A program made the position numbers and the translations under genes. Shown here piece after piece: positions 34,453 through 43,737 of a stretch of DNA of 64,000 nt. The notes beneath the pieces were generated by a model. The model saw only the letters and a program-made list of their open reading frames with translations, had not been told where the DNA came from and did no database searches. The DNA comes from Paractinoplanes aksuensis (GTDB lineage: Bacteria; Actinomycetota; Actinomycetes; Mycobacteriales; Micromonosporaceae), in assembly GCF_024137025.1 (NCBI RefSeq), contig NZ_JAMYJR010000024.1, positions 1 through 64,000 on the forward strand, given 5' to 3'. Within the stretch, counting starts at the first letter, position 1, and every line of letters starts with the position of its first letter.

Positions 34453-34551
34453 GTGCAGGCCGAGATCCGTACGGCCGAGGAGTCGCTGCTGGCTCTTCTA
34501 CCCGACGACGAGCGGGCCGGTTTCCTGGCTGCGCTGAAGGCTCTCTCCTAG
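34453..34551 (+). pseudogene. 3' remnant of a MarR-type regulator gene
   Basis: Thirty-two residues, VQAEIRTAEESLLALLPDDE then RAGFLAALKALS, resemble the last helices of MarR proteins (a LLALLPDDERAxFLxxLKxL pattern), and a TAG stop follows. The DNA-binding domain is absent and the sequence abuts the VOC remnant. The stop shares CTAG with the convergent MmpS-like gene. A short functional peptide is not excluded but there is no ribosome-binding site. Confidence 0.55.
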
Positions 34552-35027
34552 GCCGAGCACTGGGGGGCGGCGTAGCGGCCGCGCTGGACGGCGGTGGTCA
34601 ATTCCTTGCCGCCGACGGTGATCGAGCAAGTCACCGCGCCGGTGCCGCCCTGTTTGCGCTGGGCCATCAGGACGAGTGGGGGCTTGTCGCCGAGGTACTC
34701 GAAGGTGATCCGCCAGGGGAGCTTCACCTCGCCCTTGCGGATGATGTCGCGGTCCTGGTCGGTGTATTCGACGCTGGCCACGTCTCCGTCATTGTTCGAG
34801 GCGACCACGTAGACGACCTCGATGGGCGACGACGGGGGCGGTGGCGGCGGGATGGCCGCGCTGCCGCTGTCGGACTGGCGGAACAGGAAGCCGACGGCGC
34901 AGGCCAGCAGCACCACCGCCAGCACCGGGATCAGAAGTACGAACCACAGACCGCGCCGCGCCCGCGTCGGAGGCGCCTCGGGCGGCACGATGTCGTCCGG
35001 CACCGGCCAGGGGTCGACGTTCGTCAC
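34548..35027 (-). CDS. MmpS-like transport accessory protein
   Basis: 159 residues from GTG 35027. After 25 cytoplasmic residues comes one membrane segment (GLWFVLLIPVLAVVLLACAV), a proline-rich linker, and a beta-rich domain with the MmpS pattern VVYVVASN, VEYTDQDRDI, VKLPWRITF, VLMAQRKQGGTGAVTCSITV and closing Cys. MmpS proteins assist MmpL/RND lipid exporters in mycobacteria; there is no MmpL gene here, as is common for actinomycete homologues. The function is therefore uncertain. Confidence 0.8.
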   Translation of the reverse strand: MTNVDPWPVPDDIVPPEAPPTRARRGLWFVLLIPVLAVVLLACAVGFLFRQSDSGSAAIPPPPPPSSPIEVVYVVASNNDGDVASVEYTDQDRDIIRKGEVKLPWRITFEYLGDKPPLVLMAQRKQGGTGAVTCSITVGGKELTTAVQRGRYAAPQCSA

Positions 35028-35102
35028 GCCCTCACAGTAGGAGGTGGTGCCAACCGGCCTCGGCTGCGCGGAATTGTCGTACCGGGGACGTAGGTTGTCG
35101 GC

Positions 35103-37082
35103 ATGACGGACTCCGCCCTCACCGAAGCCGACTTCGCCGCCGCGGTCGGTCAGGCGCAGGCCGCCGCGAAGTCGTATTACGACACCGGCGACGTGCTGAT
35201 GACCGACGCCGACTACGACGCGCTGCTCGACCGCATCGCCACCGCCAAACAGGCCCACCCCGAGTGGGACGACCGCGGTCTCACCACCCAGGTCGCGGCC
35301 GGGGTGTCCGGCGGCGGCGACGTGCGCCACCCGGTGCCGATGATGTCGCTCGAAAAGATCAACGGCGACGACGGCGTACGGGCCTTCGTGGCGAGCCTGG
35401 GCGGTGAACCCTGCCTGGTCGAGGTCAAGCTCGACGGTCTGGCCATCCGCGTCGAGTACGAGTCGGGGCGGCTCGCGCTGGCCGCGCTCCGGGGCGACGG
35501 CAGCACCGGCGAGAACGTCACGGCCCAGGTGCTGCGGGGCTTGGCCGGCCTGCCCGCGCGGCTCGCCACCGACTGGACGGGCGAGGTGCGCGGCGAGGTC
35601 TACATGACCGTCGCCGACTTCGAGGCGGCCGGGGCCAACCGGGTCGCGGCCGGGGGCAAGCCGTTCATCAACTCGCGCGGCGCGGTGGCCGGGTCGATCC
35701 GCACCGTCGACCGGGCCTACGACGCGCCGATGACCTTCTCGGCCTACGACATCTCGGGCTCGTTCGACTCCCACCGCGAGCGCATGGCCCGCGCCGTCGA
35801 GCTCGGCTTTCCTGTGGCCGGCAAGCTGGCCACGGGCGAGATCCAGGTCGCCACCGACGCCGAGGCCGCGCTGGCCGCCGTGGCCCGCATCGGCGAGTTG
35901 CGCCGCAGCCTCGAGTTCCCGATCGACGGCGCGGTGCTCACAGCCGACCTCGAGTCGACCCGCCGCAAGCTCGGCTCGGGCAGCCGCACCCCGCACTGGG
36001 CGGCCGCCTTCAAATACCCGGCCGACACCGGCTCCACTGTGCTGCGCGACATCGAGGTCCGGGTCGGCCGCACCGGTCGCATCTCGCTGCGGGCCGTGCT
36101 CGACCCGGTGTTCGTCGACGGCACCACCATCACGTACGCGACGCTGCACAACCCCAAGTTCGTCGAGGATCAGGGCCTCGCCATCGGCCAGACCGTCGCC
36201 GTGTGGCGGGCCGGCGACGTCATCCCCCGGGTCACCGCCCCCATCGGCGAGCAGCCGCACGGCCTCACCCCGTGGGCGCCGCCCGAGACGTGCCCGCAGT
36301 GTGGCGAACCGTGGGACAAGTCCAGCCTGCTCTGGCGCTGCCACACCGCGTCGTGCAGCGCCACCAACGCGCTCGAGTACTGGTGCAGCCGCGAGGCCAT
36401 GGACGTCGAGGGCGTGGGCGAGGCACTGTGCGTCGTTCTGGTCAGCAAGGGCATCGCCAACGACGTGGCCGACCTCTACACACTCACCGAGGACCAGCTG
36501 GCCGAGCTGCCCGTCGGCAACACCAAGGCCGGCGGCGTGGTGCTGCTGGGCAAACTCAACGCGGCCAAGGTCGTGGCGTCCCTCGAGCGCAGCAAGGGCC
36601 AGCCCTTCAACCGCGTCATCACCGGCCTGGGCATCCGCATGACCGGCCGCAGCGTCGGCCGGTGGCTGGCCGCCCGCTTCAAAACCATGGAAGCGCTGCG
36701 CGCCGCCACCGTCGAAGAGATCGCCGAGATCGACAAAATGGGCCTGATCAAAGCCCAGCACGTGGTCGACGGCCTCACCGCCATGTCCGGCGTGATCGAC
36801 CGCCTCGCGGCCGCCGGCGTCACGATGTCCGTCCCCGAGACCGAGGGCGAGAAGCCGTTCGAGGGCCGCACCTATGTGGTCAGCGGCACCGTGCCCGGCT
36901 ACACCCGCACCACCGTCAGCGAACGCATCGAACAACTGGGCGGCCGGGCCAGCGGCAGCGTCTCCGCCACGACGACAGCCCTGATCACCTCCGAGACCAC
37001 CACGGCCAAGGCCACCAAGGCGGCCAAGCTCGGCGTCCCGATCATCGACCCGGCCGAGTTCGCCGAGCTCCTGGCCGAGTGA
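35103..37082 (+). CDS. ligA: NAD+-dependent DNA ligase
   Basis: 659 residues with the complete LigA layout. Domain Ia has YYDTG...DADYDALL for NMN binding. The adenylation domain has motif I VEVKLDGLAI, ALRGDGSTGENVT, motif III EVRGEVYM, motif IV EFPIDGAVL and motif V AAFKYP. The four-Cys zinc finger is CPQCGEPW...CHTASC. Helix-hairpin-helix repeats and a C-terminal BRCT domain (FEGRTYVVSGTVPG) follow. Motif spelling departs from the usual LigA (SLEKINGDDG instead of SLDNAF), so it may be a second, diverged copy. All catalytic residues look intact. Confidence 0.92.
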   Translation: MTDSALTEADFAAAVGQAQAAAKSYYDTGDVLMTDADYDALLDRIATAKQAHPEWDDRGLTTQVAAGVSGGGDVRHPVPMMSLEKINGDDGVRAFVASLGGEPCLVEVKLDGLAIRVEYESGRLALAALRGDGSTGENVTAQVLRGLAGLPARLATDWTGEVRGEVYMTVADFEAAGANRVAAGGKPFINSRGAVAGSIRTVDRAYDAPMTFSAYDISGSFDSHRERMARAVELGFPVAGKLATGEIQVATDAEAALAAVARIGELRRSLEFPIDGAVLTADLESTRRKLGSGSRTPHWAAAFKYPADTGSTVLRDIEVRVGRTGRISLRAVLDPVFVDGTTITYATLHNPKFVEDQGLAIGQTVAVWRAGDVIPRVTAPIGEQPHGLTPWAPPETCPQCGEPWDKSSLLWRCHTASCSATNALEYWCSREAMDVEGVGEALCVVLVSKGIANDVADLYTLTEDQLAELPVGNTKAGGVVLLGKLNAAKVVASLERSKGQPFNRVITGLGIRMTGRSVGRWLAARFKTMEALRAATVEEIAEIDKMGLIKAQHVVDGLTAMSGVIDRLAAAGVTMSVPETEGEKPFEGRTYVVSGTVPGYTRTTVSERIEQLGGRASGSVSATTTALITSETTTAKATKAAKLGVPIIDPAEFAELLAE

Positions 37083-37973
37083 ATGCATCCTGATCAGCTC
37101 GCCGTGACCGAGCACGACGTCACGGCGCTCATCAGTGCGCAGTTCCCGCAATGGCGGGGTCGCCCGGTGCGCCGGGTCACCGCGCAGGGGACGGTCAACG
37201 CCGTCTTCCGCATCGGTGACGGGCTCGCTGGAAGGTTCCCGCTGCAGCGTGCAGATCTCGGGGTCGCTCGCGACCGGCTGGACAAGGAAGCTGAGGCGGC
37301 CCAGGAGCTGGCGGGCCGGACCAGGTTCCCCACCCCGGAGCCGGTCGCCATCGGTGAACCCGGGTTCGGCTACCCGATGCCGTGGTCGGTGCAGACCTGG
37401 ATCCCGGGCGTGGTCGCCACCGAGCGGGACCCGGCCCGGTCGGTGGCCTTCGCGGTCGACCTGGCCGAGTTCATCGAAGGTGTGCGGGCCATCGACACCG
37501 CCGGCCGGACGTTCTCCGGTGGCGGCCGCGGTGGACGCTTGACGGCTCACGACGAATGGGTGCAGACCTGCTTCCGGCACAGCGAGCACCTGCTCGACGT
37601 CCCACCGCTCTGCCGGGCCTGGGCCGTGATGCGCGAGCTGCCGCGCGGCGACGCCCCCGACGTGATGACCCACGGCGATCTCATGCCGGGCAACCTCCTG
37701 GTCGCCGACGATCGGCTGGCCGGGGTTCTCGACGTGGGCGGCCTCGCGCCCGCTGACCCGGCGACCGATCTCGTGGGCGCGTGGCACCTACTCGACGACC
37801 GCCCACGACAGACGCTCCGGCGGGAACTGGGCTGCGACGACCTCGAATGGGAGAGGGGCCGGGCGTGGGCATTCGAGCAGTCGATGGGGCTCGTCTGGTA
37901 CTACCACGAGACCAATCCGGTCATGAGCCGCACCGGCCGGCGAACCTTGGAGCGCATCATGGCCGAAAGCTAG
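37083..37973 (+). CDS. Aminoglycoside phosphotransferase (APH)-like kinase
   Basis: 296 residues, starting at the base after the ligase stop, so it is cotranscribed. The kinase-like fold has the catalytic Brenner motif MTHGDLMPGNLLV (HxDxxxxN) and the metal-binding LDVGGLAPADPATDL, where Gly-Gly replaces the usual Asp-Trp/Phe: the standard DFG-like Asp is LD just before it. It resembles the broad APH/choline kinase group. The substrate is unknown and resistance should not be assumed. Confidence 0.87.
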   Translation: MHPDQLAVTEHDVTALISAQFPQWRGRPVRRVTAQGTVNAVFRIGDGLAGRFPLQRADLGVARDRLDKEAEAAQELAGRTRFPTPEPVAIGEPGFGYPMPWSVQTWIPGVVATERDPARSVAFAVDLAEFIEGVRAIDTAGRTFSGGGRGGRLTAHDEWVQTCFRHSEHLLDVPPLCRAWAVMRELPRGDAPDVMTHGDLMPGNLLVADDRLAGVLDVGGLAPADPATDLVGAWHLLDDRPRQTLRRELGCDDLEWERGRAWAFEQSMGLVWYYHETNPVMSRTGRRTLERIMAES

Positions 37974-37989
37974 GGCCTATCTGGTTGTG

Positions 37990-39477
37990 TCACTCGCCGT
38001 GGATGCGGCCCTCGGTGGCGGTCAGGCGGGCGCCGGTGCCGCCCCAGCGGAGGGCGACGATCTCGGCGGCGATGCTGACCGCGGTCTCCTCGGGGGTGCG
38101 GGCGCCCAGGTCCAGGCCGACCGGGGAGGCCAGGCGGTGCAGGTCGGCGTCGGCCACACCGGCTTCCTGCAGGCGCTTGTTGCGGTCGTCGTGGGTGCGG
38201 CGGGAACCCATCGCGCCCACGTAGGCCACGGGCAGGCGCAGGGCGACCTCGAGCACGGGGACGTCGAACTTGGGGTCGTGGGTCAGCACACACAGGACGG
38301 TGCGCTCGTCGATGCGGCCCGCTTCCACCTCGGCGATCAGGTAGCGGTGGGGCCAGTCGACCACCACCTCGTCGGCCGAGGGGAAGCGGCGGGCGGTGGC
38401 GAAAACCGGTCGGGCGTCGCAGACGGTCACGTGATAGCCGAGAAACGAGCCGATCCGGGCCGTCGCCGCGGCATGGTCGGTCGCCCCGAACACCAGCATG
38501 CGAGCGGGCGGCGCGAACGAGGCGACCAGCACCGAAAGACCTTCGCCACGGCGCTCCCCCGACGGACCGTAATGCAGAACCCCGGTACGCCCGGCGGCGA
38601 GCAACCCCCGCCCGTCATCGGTGGCAGCGTCGTCGATACGGTCGCCCCCCAACGATCCGTCGCGCCCGTCGGGCGTGATGAGCAGGTGGCGCCCCGCACC
38701 CAGACTGCCGTCCTCGGGAGCCGAGCCACGGGCGCCGTCCGCGGACACCGGCCCGCGAGCGTCGTCCCAGCTGCCGGCCGTGGCCTGCGCGCTGCGACCA
38801 TTGTCGGCGGCGACGCTGATGGAGGCTGCGTCGTGAACGTCACCCCGACCGCTGGCTTCGGGCTCGGGGCCGCGACCGTTGCCAGGGGCGACGTTGGTGT
38901 TGGCCTCGCGGGGAGCGGCGCTGTTGTTGGCCGCGCCGGGAGCGTCGTCCCGGCTGCCAGTCGTGAGCCCGGTGCGGGGGCCACTGTCGGGGGCGGCGCT
39001 GCTGGTGGCCAGATCGAGCAATTGGCGCGCGTCGGGGAGGCTGCTGGGTGCGGGACTGGTGCTCGTGACGGGCGGGTTCTGGCTTGTGGGGATTCGGGTC
39101 AGCAGGGCGACCGGGCGGGACTCGGCGATCGCTCGGGCCAGGGCGGGGAGCTGTGGAAACGACTCGCGGTCGACTCGTTCGATCAGTAGCTCGATCGTGC
39201 CGCCGCAGGTCAGGCCGACCTCGAAGGCGTCGTCGTCGCTGACGCCGAAACGCGCGGTGCGGGCGGCGCCGGTTTCGATCACCTCGCGGCACAGCTCGTA
39301 GACGGCGCCCTCGACACAGCCGCCGGAGACGCTTCCCACCACCTCGCCGTCGGGGCCGACGACCATCGCGGCGCCGGGCTGGCGCGGCGCGCTCGACCAC
39401 GTCGCGGTCACCGTGGCCAGCCCGACCGGGATGTCGGCCTGCCACCACTTCAGCAAGGCGTCCAGCACATCACGCAC
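37990..39477 (-). CDS. XdhC-family molybdoenzyme maturation factor with a low-complexity insert
   Basis: 495 residues, about 125 longer than usual. Residues 10-100 form the XdhC/CoxI N-terminal domain (GLATVTATWSSAPRQPGAAM, SVSGGCVEGAV and LTCGGTIELL). Residues 325-470 are the Rossmann-like C-terminal domain (MLVFGATDHAAA, VDWPHRY and YVGAMGSRRTHDDRNKRL). Between them, about residues 132-258, lies a Gly/Ala/Asp/Ser-rich disordered insert. XdhC proteins sulfurate Moco and load it into xanthine dehydrogenase or CO dehydrogenase-like enzymes. It lies 132 bases downstream of the mocA-like gene on the same strand. Confidence 0.9.
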   Translation of the reverse strand: MRDVLDALLKWWQADIPVGLATVTATWSSAPRQPGAAMVVGPDGEVVGSVSGGCVEGAVYELCREVIETGAARTARFGVSDDDAFEVGLTCGGTIELLIERVDRESFPQLPALARAIAESRPVALLTRIPTSQNPPVTSTSPAPSSLPDARQLLDLATSSAAPDSGPRTGLTTGSRDDAPGAANNSAAPREANTNVAPGNGRGPEPEASGRGDVHDAASISVAADNGRSAQATAGSWDDARGPVSADGARGSAPEDGSLGAGRHLLITPDGRDGSLGGDRIDDAATDDGRGLLAAGRTGVLHYGPSGERRGEGLSVLVASFAPPARMLVFGATDHAAATARIGSFLGYHVTVCDARPVFATARRFPSADEVVVDWPHRYLIAEVEAGRIDERTVLCVLTHDPKFDVPVLEVALRLPVAYVGAMGSRRTHDDRNKRLQEAGVADADLHRLASPVGLDLGARTPEETAVSIAAEIVALRWGGTGARLTATEGRIHGE

Positions 39478-39609
39478 GGGGCCACACCTCCACGTCCTCG
39501 ATGGGCGACCACTTTCAGCCGAGCGCTTCGCACGTCAGGCACGGACGACTGCCTCAGCCGGGCGCCTCGGGCGGCGGGCCCTGGGGCGGCCGGGCCGGCG
39601 TCGGGTGTG

Positions 39610-40182
39610 TCACGCATGGGGGTTCAGCTCCGGGACGTCCAGGTCGAGGTCGTCGGCCACGTCGTCGACGGGGACGACGCGTACGGGGTGGGACTTCAGA
39701 TACGACCTTGCCCCGGAATCGCCGGTGGCACTCGTGAGGACGCCGGGCCAGTGGGCGCGGCCCAGCAGCACCGGGTGGCCGCGGCGGGGGCCGTAGCCGC
39801 CCATGACCAGGGCGTCGGCGGTGGCGTGAGCCGTCACTCGGCGTACGGCTTCGGGGGTTACGCCGGGCATGTCGACCAGCAGGACCACTGCGGCTTCGGC
39901 CGGCGTTTCCGTCAACGCTTCCAAGCCGGTGCGCAGGGATGATCCCAGGCCCGTGGGCCAGTCGGGGTTGATCACTGTCGTGGGTAGAGCGGGGGCGGCG
40001 GCCCTGACCTGCTCGGCCGCCGCGCCCAGCACCACGACTATCTGTGACAGGGCCGCCGCACGCAGGGTGTCGACGGCCCTTTCGACCAGCAGCTGTTCGG
40101 GGTACGGGATCAGTGCCTTCGGCATGCCGTAGCGGCTCCCCGCACCCGCGGCGAGCACCAACCCGGCTGTGGTCCCGGTCAC
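39610..40182 (-). CDS. mocA: MocA/CoxJ-like molybdenum cofactor nucleotidyltransferase
   Basis: 190 residues. The NTP-binding signature is GLVLAAGAGSRYGMPKALI; downstream blocks are VINPDWPTGLGSSLRTGL, VVLLVDMPGVTPEAV (metal-binding Asp) and GHPVLLGRAHW. This is the MobA-like NTP transferase fold that makes molybdopterin cytosine dinucleotide for the xanthine dehydrogenase family. Pairing with xdhC strongly supports that role. The large oxidase subunits themselves are not in the window. Confidence 0.88.
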   Translation of the reverse strand: MTGTTAGLVLAAGAGSRYGMPKALIPYPEQLLVERAVDTLRAAALSQIVVVLGAAAEQVRAAAPALPTTVINPDWPTGLGSSLRTGLEALTETPAEAAVVLLVDMPGVTPEAVRRVTAHATADALVMGGYGPRRGHPVLLGRAHWPGVLTSATGDSGARSYLKSHPVRVVPVDDVADDLDLDVPELNPHA

Positions 40183-40334
40183 GGATCAAGCTTAGGCCGG
40201 TTCCCGACCGTGTTGCGAGCGTCGCCCGGCGAAATCCGAGCCCCCGGCGACGAAGCCGACCGCCGCCCGATCCACCCCGGCCCGGCGAAGCTGAGCGCAA
40301 ACCCGCCCCGGCTCCGACCCCGGCGGAGCCGAGT

Positions 40335-40366
40335 GCCGCCCGGGCCCGGGGACGGGGCCGGGCGGC
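40335..40366 (-). terminator. GC hairpin after the M14 carboxypeptidase gene
   Basis: GCCGCCCGG (40335-40343) pairs with CCGGGCGGC (40358-40366) around a 14-base loop. It lies 31 bases after the stop of the minus-strand carboxypeptidase. The T-run is lacking. The rest of the 40183-40397 gap shows nothing else clear. Confidence 0.5.
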
Positions 40367-40397
40367 GTCCGCGCTGGTCGTGGCTGGGTTCAGGGCG

Positions 40398-42455
40398 TCA
40401 TTGTCCGGCGGCGGCCTTGTCGCGGGCCACGCGGACCAGTTCGACCAGGCCGCCCGCGTACTCCTGGGCCTCGGCGTGGGCCTCGTCGAACGGGGGCTGG
40501 AAGCCGACGCCCTCCCACTGCTGGGTCGCCTCGTTCCAGCGGTCGTTGCCGACCTCGAAGTCCCAGGCGTCGATGCCCAGCTCGTAGTAGAGCTGATCGG
40601 CCGAGTTGCCGGCCGCGGAGTACAGCACGTCGGCCACCGGGCCGGTGTACGACGGCCAGGTCACCGTGCCGCGTTCGGCCGAGATGGCGCCGACGATGCG
40701 GCGGGCACTGTCCAGGAAGAACTTCGACTCGTCGATCGACGGGCGGGGCAGCGTGACCCGGCCGTCGGCCCGGTAGGCGCCGGGCGGCCACATGAAGTAG
40801 CCGCCGTAGCTGTGCACGTTCATGGCCAGCCCGATGTTCGGGTGCGACTCGGCGAGAGCGATCACGTTGCCGCTCTCGGCCTCGGAGAGTTCGGCCGTGC
40901 CCGCGTACGTGCCGGAAAGGCAGTTGGCACTGGCGCCGACATAGCCGTCGAAGTAGGAGCCGACCGTGTAGTTACGGTTGATGTCGACGCCCCACGAGTC
41001 GCGGTTGCGCGGGTCGCGGGCGGCGCCGGTGCAGTGGTTGACCAGGTTCTTGCGCTGGAAGTTGTAGTCGTTGAACGAGTAGTTGGCGCCGTCGGGGTTG
41101 ACGGTCGGGATGATGAACACGTCGGCCGAGTCGACCAGTTCGCGGGTGGCCGGGTCGGTGGCGTAGTTGGCCAGCAGCCGTTCCGCGAACTCCAGCGTCA
41201 CGAGCGGCGTCGCCCATTCACGGGCATGTTCCTGTGAGTACGCCAGCACGCCCGGCTTCGAGCCGTCGCGCACCTTGCCGATGCGCAGCGCCTGCACGGT
41301 CCACGGTCCGGTCGGCACCTCGGTGCCCTTCAAACCGTCGTCGAGCCGCACCGGGCCCGCGATCGGCATGGGCAGACCGGCCGAGCCGGCCTCGACGACC
41401 GCGCGGAACTGCTGCGGGTAGCGGGCCGTGATGAACGCGGCCACGTCGTCGGTCGTGCTGATCACCTTGCCGCCGCTGTCGGTGGCCAGCCGCACGGTGA
41501 GAACGCGGTCCCGGTAGGTGGCCGCGAGCGGGCGGTTGGCCTGACCCGGGTCGACCGTGCGGACCTGCACGCCGTTCATGTTCTGGGCGCCGAACTTCAC
41601 CGACTCGACGACCACGGCGGCCGCGTTCGGATCACCGAGATAGGCCACGGCCGTACGCCGGTAGCCCTGCGTCCGGTTGGGCAGGTTGATCACATCGACG
41701 AGCTCGGGGTACTGCCGCGCCAGCCGCTTGATCCGCGCCTTGACGTCGATCGGCGTCATGTAGGCGTCGATGAAGTCCTTCTGATAGCCGCTGGGGGTGG
41801 CCGGCGGCGTAGCACCGGGCCAGACGCCCGGGGTGGTCGGCCGGGCCGTGCCACCGAGGCTGGAGGTGGCCGTCACCTGCACCGGCTTGCCCGGCAGGGG
41901 CTGCGGCAGCGCGTAGTGGTACTGGTATTCGCCCGCGTCCTCGAACCGGACCAGCGGGAACGACCCGGTCGCGCCGTCGGCCGTACGCCAGGTGACAGTG
42001 ATCTCGACGTCGGGGTCGTCGCTGGACGTGGTGGCCACCTGGGTCTGCAGGAACGTCCGCCCGTTGCTGGTCCACCAGTACGCCTGCAGGAAGTGCAACG
42101 TGTCGGCCTGCACAGCCAGCCGGGACTGCGTCACGGGCCGGGGCGCCGACGCGCGCTGGATGACTTGCACGGGCACGGCGCCCTGCCCGGTCAGCGTCGC
42201 GAATTGCTCACTGTCGACGACCAGGTCGACCAGTACGGCGCCCGGTTGGGTCCGCGGCCGAGCAGCGAGATCAGCGCCTTGAGCCACGAGGCGCCGCAAC
42301 GCGTCTTCGTCGGCCAGCTTGAACCGGACGAGCGCCGTCTCGCCGGCGCTGAGCGTGATGGGCGGCGGCGGGGCCGCGTACGCCGGCACTGACACCGACG
42401 CGGTGATGAGAGTGAGGGCGGCGGCAGCGGCCACCCACCGAGGACGAAGCGACAT
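40398..42455 (-). CDS. Secreted M14 zinc carboxypeptidase
   Basis: 685 residues from ATG 42455, with a GGGGG ribosome-binding site. The signal peptide ends near PAYA (about residue 27). An N-terminal 240-residue region precedes the M14 domain, which starts near DVINLPNRTQGYRR. The zinc ligands are in SQEHAREW (HxxE, about residue 410) and NVHSYG; the substrate-binding DINRNY and the catalytic Glu in YYELGIDAW are also present. About 110 residues are inserted between the first strand and HxxE, as in other large actinobacterial M14 enzymes. It probably trims peptides outside the cell. Confidence 0.9.
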   Translation of the reverse strand: MSLRPRWVAAAAALTLITASVSVPAYAAPPPPITLSAGETALVRFKLADEDALRRLVAQGADLAARPRTQPGAVLVDLVVDSEQFATLTGQGAVPVQVIQRASAPRPVTQSRLAVQADTLHFLQAYWWTSNGRTFLQTQVATTSSDDPDVEITVTWRTADGATGSFPLVRFEDAGEYQYHYALPQPLPGKPVQVTATSSLGGTARPTTPGVWPGATPPATPSGYQKDFIDAYMTPIDVKARIKRLARQYPELVDVINLPNRTQGYRRTAVAYLGDPNAAAVVVESVKFGAQNMNGVQVRTVDPGQANRPLAATYRDRVLTVRLATDSGGKVISTTDDVAAFITARYPQQFRAVVEAGSAGLPMPIAGPVRLDDGLKGTEVPTGPWTVQALRIGKVRDGSKPGVLAYSQEHAREWATPLVTLEFAERLLANYATDPATRELVDSADVFIIPTVNPDGANYSFNDYNFQRKNLVNHCTGAARDPRNRDSWGVDINRNYTVGSYFDGYVGASANCLSGTYAGTAELSEAESGNVIALAESHPNIGLAMNVHSYGGYFMWPPGAYRADGRVTLPRPSIDESKFFLDSARRIVGAISAERGTVTWPSYTGPVADVLYSAAGNSADQLYYELGIDAWDFEVGNDRWNEATQQWEGVGFQPPFDEAHAEAQEYAGGLVELVRVARDKAAAGQ

Positions 42456-42663
42456 CGAACCCCCTGCTTCATTGAAGGATGTCGCTACCCACCCCATCGC
42501 CCGCATGGACCGATGTCAATGTCGAAGGAAATTCGGTTGTCGGCCCGGCCTTGATCAGCGACAGTCGAGCCATGACGTACTGACGGACTGCCCTCAGCCC
42601 TTCCTCGAGGCCGCGCGCTCTGACGCGCCGCCGTCACCCCGTCATTCCCTTTTCGGAGTTGTT

Positions 42664-43737
42664 TTGTCTCAGCAGTCTGCTCGTGCCACCGTTCGCGTCT
42701 TCGCGAATCCCGGCAGCTGGATCGAGTCCGACGCCCTCGTGCAGTGCGACCAGGTCGCCGCGCTCGACGGGATGATCCGGGTCGCCGGAATGCCCGATCT
42801 GCACCCCGGCAAGGGGGCGCCCATCGGGGCAGCCATGTTGTCGTCGGTGCTCTACCCGTTTCTCGTCGGCTCCGACATCGGGTGCGGGATCGCCGTGTTC
42901 CCGATCCGGATCAAGCGACCCAACCTGGAGCGGATCGCCGGCCGCTTCCCCGACCTCGACCGGGCGCTGACCCCGGACGCCCCGGAATGGCCGGACGACA
43001 TCCCGGCCGGGCACACCGACAGCCTCGCCACCGTGGGGCGGGGCAACCATTTCGTCGAACTGGCCCGGATCGACAGCGTTCTGCAGCCGACCGGACTGGC
43101 CAAGGGCGATCTCGTGCTGATCGTCCACAGCGGATCGCGGGGGCTCGGCGAGAGCATCCTGCGGGCCCACACCGAGGTGCACGGGGCCGGGCCGGCCGCC
43201 GACCCCGGCGCGTACCTGAGGGCCCACGACGACGCGGTGCGCTGGGGGTCGCTCAACCGGCGGCTGATGGCGGCCCGGGTCGGGCGGGCCCTCGGAGCCG
43301 AGGTCGGCGCGCCGGTGGTCGACGAGTGCCACAACCTGGTCGAGGTGCGCGACGGGCTCTACCTGCACCGCAAGGGCGCGGCGCGCGGCGACTCGCGCGA
43401 GGTGCTGGTCGCGGGGACCCGGGGCACGCCGTCGTACCTGGTCGCGGCGCACGCGGGGGCCGAGGCCAACTGGTCCGTGGCTCACGGCGCCGGGCGCAAG
43501 ATGTCGCGCTCGGACGCGCTGCGCCGCGGGAAGGCGAAACACACTGTGGCCGAGCTCCGGCGTACGAAAGTGGGGTCTCTGGTGGTCTGCGGCGATCGGC
43601 AGTTGCTGTTCGAGGAGGCGCCGACGGCCTACAAACGGATCGAGCAGGTGATCGGGGACCTCGAGGCGCACGGGCTGGCCACGCCGGTCGCCGTCACGGT
43701 TCCGCTGGTCACCTACAAGACGAGGGGGCAGCGGTGA
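42664..43737 (+). CDS. rtcB: RtcB-family RNA ligase (RtcB2 type, paired with PrfH)
   Basis: 357 residues from TTG 42664, with GGAG 7 bases upstream; the frame is open to 42319 but without similarity. RtcB active-site blocks are present: MPDLHPGKGAPIG, GSDIGCGIAVF (Asp71, Cys74 metal ligands), GRGNHFVEL (His129), VHSGSRGLG (His155), LHRKGA and VAHGAGRKMSR (His274, the residue that forms the GMP adduct). RtcB joins 3'-phosphate or 2',3'-cyclic phosphate to 5'-OH RNA ends using GTP and Mn2+. The GTGA overlap with prfH marks the RtcB2-PrfH module. No archease gene is nearby. Confidence 0.93.
   Translation: MSQQSARATVRVFANPGSWIESDALVQCDQVAALDGMIRVAGMPDLHPGKGAPIGAAMLSSVLYPFLVGSDIGCGIAVFPIRIKRPNLERIAGRFPDLDRALTPDAPEWPDDIPAGHTDSLATVGRGNHFVELARIDSVLQPTGLAKGDLVLIVHSGSRGLGESILRAHTEVHGAGPAADPGAYLRAHDDAVRWGSLNRRLMAARVGRALGAEVGAPVVDECHNLVEVRDGLYLHRKGAARGDSREVLVAGTRGTPSYLVAAHAGAEANWSVAHGAGRKMSRSDALRRGKAKHTVAELRRTKVGSLVVCGDRQLLFEEAPTAYKRIEQVIGDLEAHGLATPVAVTVPLVTYKTRGQR

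Noticed and set aside
37083..37973. Reading the APH-like gene as aminoglycoside resistance
   Set aside because: The family is broad, the context is a DNA ligase, and no substrate-specific motif is visible.
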